From the NCBI GenBank assembly GCA_964410125.1, contig CAYPGQ010000007.1, positions 28,708 to 92,707 of the forward strand: a DNA stretch of 64,000 nt. The letters run 5' to 3'. Each line of letters opens with the position of its first letter. Position 1 is the stretch's first letter. Positions 59,100 to 64,000 of this stretch are shown here, piece after piece. The notes under the pieces were generated by a model that worked only from the letters and a program-made list of their open reading frames with translations, was not told where the DNA came from and did no database searches. This DNA comes from G020348385 sp964410125. GTDB taxonomy: Bacteria; Acidobacteriota; Aminicenantia; Aminicenantales; Aminicenantaceae. Position numbers and translations under genes: made by a program.

Positions 59100-60470
59100 A
59101 TGGACAACGCATATCTTTTGGTCGTGGAGGATGATCCTCTCCAGAGAAAACTGATCAAAGAAAACCTGGAGCAGGAAGGCCACACTGTATTCGAGGCTTC
59201 CTCAGGGACGGAGTCATTGAATATCATCGCCGAGCAGCCGATCGATATTGCCATCGTCGATTACAAACTGGATGGGGAAACAGGGATCGATGTTATTCAA
59301 AAAGTATTGGAGCAAAATCCGCTGATTACCCCTATCGTCGTCACGGCTTATGGAAATGTGGAAAACGCGGTGGAAGCATTGAAAAAAGGAGCCTATGACT
59401 ACATCGTCAAACCGATAGATTTCAAAAAATTTCTGATGGTGATCGAACGGGCCCAGGAAAGGCAAAAATTGAAAAAGGAGGTTTCACTTCTCCGCAGTTC
59501 CCTCGAGGATAAATTCAGCACAAAAAATTTCATATTTTCATCGGACGAGATGAATGAAGTGGCTCTCCTGACAGCCAAGGCTTCTAAAACTGAGGCCACG
59601 GTCCTTCTCTCTGGAGAAACAGGCACAGGGAAGGATCTGGTGGCAAAAACCATTCATTATTCATCCCCAAGAAAAAACAGGCCCTATCTAGCCGTCAATA
59701 TTCCATCATTGCCGGAAACATTGGTCGAGGGTGAACTTTTTGGCTCGGAAAAAGGGGCCTTTACCGGAGCTCATGAGCGAAAAATCGGCAAATTCGAAGC
59801 AGCTTCGGGAGGAACCCTCTACCTGGATGAAATCGGCGACCTCCCCCTTCAGCTTCAGGTCAAACTGCTCCGTTTTTTGCAGGAAAGAGAATTTTACCGC
59901 CTAGGTTCATCCCAACCCATCAAGTCCGATGTGCGGATCATCGCCGCCACAAACAGGGACCTGGAAAAAATGATGAAAGAAGAAAAATTCAGGGCCGACC
60001 TCTATTACCGGCTGAATGTGATTCCTATCCATGTCCCCCCTTTAAGGAAAAGAAAGCAAGATGTTCCTCCTTTAGTCGACCATTTCATCCAGAAATATAG
60101 CGAAAAGGAAGGGAAAAAAATCGAGGGAATTTCCTCTGAAGCTATGAACATGCTTGTCCAGTATAAGTTCCCCGGGAATATCAGAGAATTGGAAAATGTG
60201 ATAGAAAGGGCAGTAGTTTTCTGTGAAACCGACACGATAACATCAACAGATCTTCCCGTTTTTTTGAGAGAAAAAAAGGAAGAAGATCTCATGGAGGTCG
60301 ATTTAGCACTAACGAGTAAGGTTCAAAAGCTGGAAGTTGCGGAAATAAAGCGGGCCCTTCGGGAAAACAATGGCATCAAGAGCCGGGCAGCTCGTGCTTT
60401 GGGAATCACCGAACGGATGCTAGGCTACAAAATCAAGAACTACAATCTTTCATCAAAATCAAACCTATAA
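59100..60470 (+). CDS. NtrC-family sigma-54-dependent response regulator
   Basis: 456 residues; AGGAGG precedes the ATG. Receiver domain with Asp54 (IAIVDYKLDG) and KP at 104-105; AAA+ domain with Walker A SGETGTGKD (171-179), GAFTGA loop (219-224) that contacts sigma-54, Walker B GGTLYLDEIGDLP and the R-finger region; Fis-type helix-turn-helix at the end (SRAARALGITERMLGYKI). It is the natural activator of the promoter at 55728, giving feedback control of its own operon. Confidence 0.95.
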   Translation: MDNAYLLVVEDDPLQRKLIKENLEQEGHTVFEASSGTESLNIIAEQPIDIAIVDYKLDGETGIDVIQKVLEQNPLITPIVVTAYGNVENAVEALKKGAYDYIVKPIDFKKFLMVIERAQERQKLKKEVSLLRSSLEDKFSTKNFIFSSDEMNEVALLTAKASKTEATVLLSGETGTGKDLVAKTIHYSSPRKNRPYLAVNIPSLPETLVEGELFGSEKGAFTGAHERKIGKFEAASGGTLYLDEIGDLPLQLQVKLLRFLQEREFYRLGSSQPIKSDVRIIAATNRDLEKMMKEEKFRADLYYRLNVIPIHVPPLRKRKQDVPPLVDHFIQKYSEKEGKKIEGISSEAMNMLVQYKFPGNIRELENVIERAVVFCETDTITSTDLPVFLREKKEEDLMEVDLALTSKVQKLEVAEIKRALRENNGIKSRAARALGITERMLGYKIKNYNLSSKSNL

Positions 60471-60494
60471 ATTTCGATAACTCCCGATAGTTTC

Positions 60495-61697
60495 TCAATC
60501 ACTATATCCGATAATGCGGCACTCATACACACACATCTCGTTATCTTTTTCGAGGATGTAAAGCCGGTCACCGAATATTTTCACTTTGTCCGCAAAATGG
60601 AAAAGAGGAATTTTTCCAAGGAATTCGCCGTTTTTTTCGAATACATGGAACACAAAAGCATCGGTTTGGGAACTCTCGCTGGTTTTTAAGGTATTAGTTG
60701 CTTCTAGTTGGCCTCCTTCGCCGGCAAAATGGATGGTGACCGGAAGCTCTTCGAAACTCAGTTGCCGGTCATAGCTCAAAACCCAGATTCTGTATTTATC
60801 ATCGACAGCAAGGCTTTTGGATACAAAATTCAATTGAGGAAGTTCTATTTCTCTGGGGCCAACTTGCCGCTTAACCTTCTCGATTTTCTCTGAAATCCCA
60901 TAATTGAGAGGTCGGTCTATTGTCATACACAGAGTTCCTTCCGGCGTGTATTTCTCTATTTTATTCCGGGTTGCAAAGGCCAGGTAAAGGTTATCTTCTT
61001 TATCGATCGCAAACGAGGTGCGATTAAAATAACGGAAGCAATCCCAATCCTCGTATAGCTCTTGCTGCCCGGCTGTCCTGAGCAGTTTTCCATCTTCACC
61101 AACAATCTGAATCAAGCCTGGCGTGGATTCAGCACTAAAAAAAAGGCCTTTGGATAAAACAGATTCACCTGTGCTCAAAAGGGCTATTTCGCCTGTTATT
61201 TTCAATGTGGGTAGATTCTTCAACTCGTCCCCTTGGGACGAGAGTACTTTTAGCCGGTTTGTCGATCTGTCTGTGACATACATCTGACCTTCATTATCGA
61301 CGGCAATGCCGCCCATGATTTGGAACTCACCTGGCCCCTGACCTTTTCTGCCATACGATGCTAAAAATTCCCCATCCTGAGAATACTTCTGGATGCGGTG
61401 ATTCCCAGAGTCCGCTACATAGACATTCCCGTTTGAATCAAGTGATATATCGAACGGTTTGTAGAATTGCCCGAATTTGCGAACAAGCTCCAACCGCACT
61501 TCAGGATCCTTTCCCCATTTCGGTGCTGTGTTGTGGACACGTTTCACTCCATTTACTTCTACAACAGCTGTTGACACCTGATTTTCTATGGGTTCTCCAG
61601 GAACATCTTTATCTGCCGATGCGACTTGATTATTTTTGCCACAAAAAAGACAGAAAAAAAGAAGAATAAACAGAATCACGACTGTATTGAAACGCAT
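60495..61697 (-). CDS. Lipoprotein 6-bladed beta-propeller, fourth copy
   Basis: 400 residues. Lipobox FFCLFCG, then propeller blades: KPFDISLDSNGNVYVADSGN, HRIQKYSQDGEFLASYGRKG, GPGEFQIMGGIAVDNEGQMY, VTDRSTNRLKVLSSQGDELK. NHL-like, and of the same QGPGEF type as the three in the island, but with a higher GC content, so likely a resident chromosomal member. Converges on the sigma-54 operon. Confidence 0.83.
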   Translation of the reverse strand: MRFNTVVILFILLFFCLFCGKNNQVASADKDVPGEPIENQVSTAVVEVNGVKRVHNTAPKWGKDPEVRLELVRKFGQFYKPFDISLDSNGNVYVADSGNHRIQKYSQDGEFLASYGRKGQGPGEFQIMGGIAVDNEGQMYVTDRSTNRLKVLSSQGDELKNLPTLKITGEIALLSTGESVLSKGLFFSAESTPGLIQIVGEDGKLLRTAGQQELYEDWDCFRYFNRTSFAIDKEDNLYLAFATRNKIEKYTPEGTLCMTIDRPLNYGISEKIEKVKRQVGPREIELPQLNFVSKSLAVDDKYRIWVLSYDRQLSFEELPVTIHFAGEGGQLEATNTLKTSESSQTDAFVFHVFEKNGEFLGKIPLFHFADKVKIFGDRLYILEKDNEMCVYECRIIGYSD

Positions 61698-61835
61698 AAA
61701 CTCCCTCCAAGCATTTTCATCTTCCTAAGATAAATACGCCCGGAATGCTTTTTGTGTTTACAGATTCTGCTCGGCCTATTCAGAGAGATTGTAAAGAATG
61801 CAAACTATGAGATATCATATGTCATGGAGGAAAAC

Positions 61836-62846
61836 ATGGGAAGAACAAAATTCTTGATATTCATAATCCCTTTTTTGTGTTTCCTGTGTGGCACCAACAG
61901 TGAGGCCAGCTCAAAATTGTGGCCTCCGTTGGAACCATACAAAACCGATTATCTCCAGGTTTCACGGCTTCATAAAATCTTTTATCAGTTGGGAGGGAAT
62001 CCGGAAGGAAAGCCCGTGATGGTAATCCATGGAGGGCCGGGGGGTGGATGTTCTCCGGATATGTTCCGGTTCTTTAACCCGAAAACATTCCACATCGTTC
62101 TTCACGACCAGAGAGGAGCGGGACAAAGCAAACCCTATGCCGAAATCAGAGAAAACACGATCCAGCATCTGGTCGAAGACATCGAAAAATTGCGGACACA
62201 CCTAGGCCTAAGTAAAGTGCTCTTGTTCGGAGGATCCTGGGGGTCTACTCTAGCGCTCGCCTATGCGGAAACATATCCCCAAAATGTCTCCGGAATGGTA
62301 TTGCGAGGCGTATTCACCGGGAGCAAGGCTGAAATCGATCATTTCTATCACGGGGAAACGGCTCGATATTTCCCGGAAAATTACGAAAAACTTCTCCAGC
62401 ATATCGATCATCCCGAAGCGAAGAATTATCCGGCACAACTGCTGGAAAAAATCCTAAGTTCCGATCCAGCCACAAGACAGAAATACGCTTTGGCCTGGGC
62501 AAAGTATGAGATCAAAATGGCGGTCCTTCAAATTTCGGATAAGGTGGTGGATGACATTTTTAAAGGGTGGAACCCGTACGATTTTGCCCTTCTCGAAAAT
62601 TTTTACATGGCGAACAACTGTTTTTTGGAAGAAGGGCAATTGTTGAATAATACCGATAAGCTGAAAGACATCCCAATGACGATCGTCAACGGCCGGTATG
62701 ATGTGATCTGTCCCCCGGTCACTGCCTTTAAGCTTCACAAAAAATTGCCCAAGTCCAAACTCATCATCGTGGAGAGGGCCGGACATTCAGCCAATGCCGA
62801 GCCTCTGAGAACTTTTCTGGTGAATGCCGTAAAAGCTTTCGAATGA
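61836..62846 (+). CDS. Prolyl-iminopeptidase-like alpha/beta hydrolase
   Basis: 336 residues from the ATG at 61836, with GGAGG five bases upstream. After a hydrophobic leader: VMVIHGGPGGGCSPDMFRFF (oxyanion HGGPG), HDQRGAGQSKPYAE, nucleophile Ser in LFGGSWGSTLALAYAETYP, Asp in NGRYDVICPP and His in ERAGHSANA. This is the signature of S33 proline iminopeptidases, which remove N-terminal proline. The signal segment makes it exported, unlike the usual cytosolic form. Confidence 0.85.
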   Translation: MGRTKFLIFIIPFLCFLCGTNSEASSKLWPPLEPYKTDYLQVSRLHKIFYQLGGNPEGKPVMVIHGGPGGGCSPDMFRFFNPKTFHIVLHDQRGAGQSKPYAEIRENTIQHLVEDIEKLRTHLGLSKVLLFGGSWGSTLALAYAETYPQNVSGMVLRGVFTGSKAEIDHFYHGETARYFPENYEKLLQHIDHPEAKNYPAQLLEKILSSDPATRQKYALAWAKYEIKMAVLQISDKVVDDIFKGWNPYDFALLENFYMANNCFLEEGQLLNNTDKLKDIPMTIVNGRYDVICPPVTAFKLHKKLPKSKLIIVERAGHSANAEPLRTFLVNAVKAFE

Positions 62847-62979
62847 TAAAATAAGGTTAATCCAATATTGAATACTGAGAATATTGAATGTATCCGGTGC
62901 TTTTTAAAAATAGGCCGTTTTTAAATACACACTTAGGGTATTGCTTTTATCATTAGTGTTCTGGTAGGAGGTTTTAAAA

Positions 62980-63339
62980 ATGCCTTGGATTGATAAAGAA
63001 ACTTGCACGGGTTGCGGAATTTGCGTAGACGAGTGTCCGGTAGATGCGATTTCAATGAAAATTGAAGAAGCTGAAATCAACATGGCTGAATGTATTCGCT
63101 GCGGCATTTGCCACGATGTGTGTCCACAAGAATCAGTGAGACATGACAGTGAGAAAATTCCAGATATGATAAAGACTAACGTAGAGATGACTAAGAAATA
63201 CATGGAACTTTGCACACAGTATCTCGGCGATGTTAAAGAAAAAAGAAAATGTTTAGAGAGAATGAAAAAACATTTTAACAAAGAAAAGATTGTTGCAGAG
63301 AGAACATTGGAAGAACTTGAGAAATTGGAGAATATATAA
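62980..63339 (+). CDS. Two-cluster [4Fe-4S] ferredoxin-like protein
   Basis: 119 residues; TAGGAGG precedes the ATG. Two motifs CTGCGICVDECPVD and CIRCGICHDVCPQE hold two [4Fe-4S] clusters in the first 50 residues; a charged helical tail of 65 residues follows. Probably an electron carrier or a subunit of a small redox complex with the next gene, 24 bp downstream. Confidence 0.88.
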   Translation: MPWIDKETCTGCGICVDECPVDAISMKIEEAEINMAECIRCGICHDVCPQESVRHDSEKIPDMIKTNVEMTKKYMELCTQYLGDVKEKRKCLERMKKHFNKEKIVAERTLEELEKLENI

Positions 63340-63363
63340 CCGTAAATTCTTAAGAGAGGTAAC

Positions 63364-63729
63364 ATGCGCTATAAGCTTTTGATGTTCACTTGCTATGGTG
63401 GATGCGCAACCGGTGTTGCTGCATCCAAAGCTTGTATCAGGATATGGGAAGAAAACCCGGATGAGATAAAAATTGGATGTCTTCCTGCGGTTATCGTACC
63501 TTGGAAGTTTAGGGAAATTGTAAAAAATTCGGAGAAGCGGATTTTAATCGATGCCTGCGCCATTCAATGCGGCAAGAAACTCTTCGAGAGGGAAGGGATG
63601 TCGGTCCATCGTTATCTCGAGTTAACTTCAACTCTGGGTACCAGAAAGGAAAAGAAATTACCTGTGAAAGATTTGGAAGAAAAAGTCTTCAAAATCATTC
63701 AGAAAGAAGTGAATCTCCTGTTAACCTGA
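63364..63729 (+). CDS. DGC-domain putative zinc-binding protein
   Basis: 121 residues. FTCYGGCATGVAASKACIRI and RILIDACAIQCGKKLFEREG match the DGC domain (conserved Cys pairs and the D-x-C-x3-C motif). Members are small Cys-rich cytosolic proteins, often near ferredoxins; function unproven, possibly metal or sulfur handling. Likely in operon with the ferredoxin gene. Confidence 0.75.
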   Translation: MRYKLLMFTCYGGCATGVAASKACIRIWEENPDEIKIGCLPAVIVPWKFREIVKNSEKRILIDACAIQCGKKLFEREGMSVHRYLELTSTLGTRKEKKLPVKDLEEKVFKIIQKEVNLLLT

Positions 63730-63741
63730 ACTATTCATAAA

Positions 63742-63840
63742 AAATGCCGATGCTTTTTTTACTTCAGCAATATCAGGAAGTTATACTGACATTGCTGAAA
63801 AAACTTTTCAAGAAGAACCTTTTTATTTTCATCGGCATTT
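63742..63840. repeat. Long nested hairpin (99 bp)
   Basis: Outer stem AAATGCCGATG/CATCGGCATTT (11 bp, perfect) encloses an inner stem TTCAGCAAT/ATTGCTGAA (63763 and 63791). It follows the DGC gene directly and ends with a T-run, so it could terminate that operon, or be a small non-coding repeat element. Confidence 0.6.
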
Positions 63841-64000
63841 TTACCCTACGGGCGAGCCGATCTCACTGCATCTGCTTTGTTACGGCCCATTTGCGGTACA
63901 CTTGTACAGCAGCATGGACCGATGCCTCGCATCTGCAGCAAGCTAGGCTCGGTAGAGTCGAAGACAGGCGCGGTGACCTTAGGAAAAGGGGAGTAGCCGT
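63841..64000. other. Unassigned right edge
   Basis: A GC-richer stretch. One plus-strand frame is open for about 50 codons to a TAG near the edge, but it has no start signal and matches nothing I recognise. It may be part of an RNA or of a gene outside the window. Confidence 0.3.

Noticed and set aside
1..64000. CRISPR array or cas genes
   Set aside because: No regularly spaced direct repeats of 25-40 bp and no Cas protein motifs were found; the defence genes here are of other types.

Overview
This window looks like part of an anaerobic, protein-fermenting, Gram-negative-type bacterium. The closest match by gene repertoire is an Aminicenantes/Acidobacteriota-like lineage. That is inferred from protein families only: S9 and C69 peptidases, a DUF5916 protein, FtsX-type permeases, and lipoprotein 6-bladed propellers carrying a QGPGEF motif. 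No rRNA or functional tRNA is present to confirm it.

Layout. Bases 1-4.3 kb hold a partial lipoprotein gene and two leftward peptidase genes (S9, C69). Bases 4.3-6.6 kb are a gene graveyard: an M1 peptidase remnant carrying a 101-bp MITE-like element with a 4-bp target duplication, a tRNA-Arg-like relic and an ABC-permease tail. Bases 6.6-11.9 kb hold a LolA-like/unknown secreted protein, a POTRA/BamA-like barrel and a leftward DevABC-type ABC exporter operon.

Bases 12.1-29.9 kb are an AT-rich accessory region. Its left part is cut into modules by degraded copies of tRNA genes: one tRNA-Arg-like relic, then four tRNA-Asn-like relics at 14.7, 15.9, 16.2 and 22.0 kb. The cargo is three propeller proteins, a voltage-gated K+ channel split by a complete ISL3-family element (8-bp duplication GAATTTTT), an HsdR-N-like gene with an in-frame amber stop, an AlbA_2 protein and two more amber-interrupted ORFs. 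It continues with an HExxH protease, a defence-type reverse transcriptase, a zinc-ribbon protein with a nucleotide-hydrolase-like domain, a small membrane protein and a caspase-like protease. A family of GGAAGCCA/TGGCTTCC hairpins sits between genes from 22 to 27 kb. This reads as a defence island, partly decayed.

Bases 31.9-44.3 kb are metabolic. A nine-gene leftward operon encodes a class IV aminotransferase, ADP-forming acyl-CoA synthetase, indolepyruvate:ferredoxin oxidoreductase (IorAB), a hydantoinase, a YgeW-like carbamoyltransferase, DUF3830, an M20 hydrolase and a VOC protein. An alanine/Na+ symporter gene lies just downstream. The set fits uptake and fermentation of amino acids and their carbamoyl/hydantoin derivatives, with ATP made by the acyl-CoA synthetase.

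Bases 44.5-45.8 kb hold a transposase remnant, two TPR-protein tail relics, a small membrane protein and a cold-shock gene. Bases 45.9-55.5 kb carry an arylsulfotransferase-like protein, a Na+/Pi transporter with PhoU, a second C69 dipeptidase, an 801-residue FtsX permease and a DUF5916 barrel protein. Bases 55.6-60.5 kb form a clear sigma-54 operon: tandem 20-bp upstream sites, a -24/-12 promoter, a secreted DENGDGICD protein, a strong intergenic terminator hairpin, a beta-barrel, a secreted OB-like protein, a sensor kinase and an NtrC-type activator. The right end has another propeller lipoprotein, a prolyl-iminopeptidase-like hydrolase, a ferredoxin, a DGC-type protein and a long nested hairpin.
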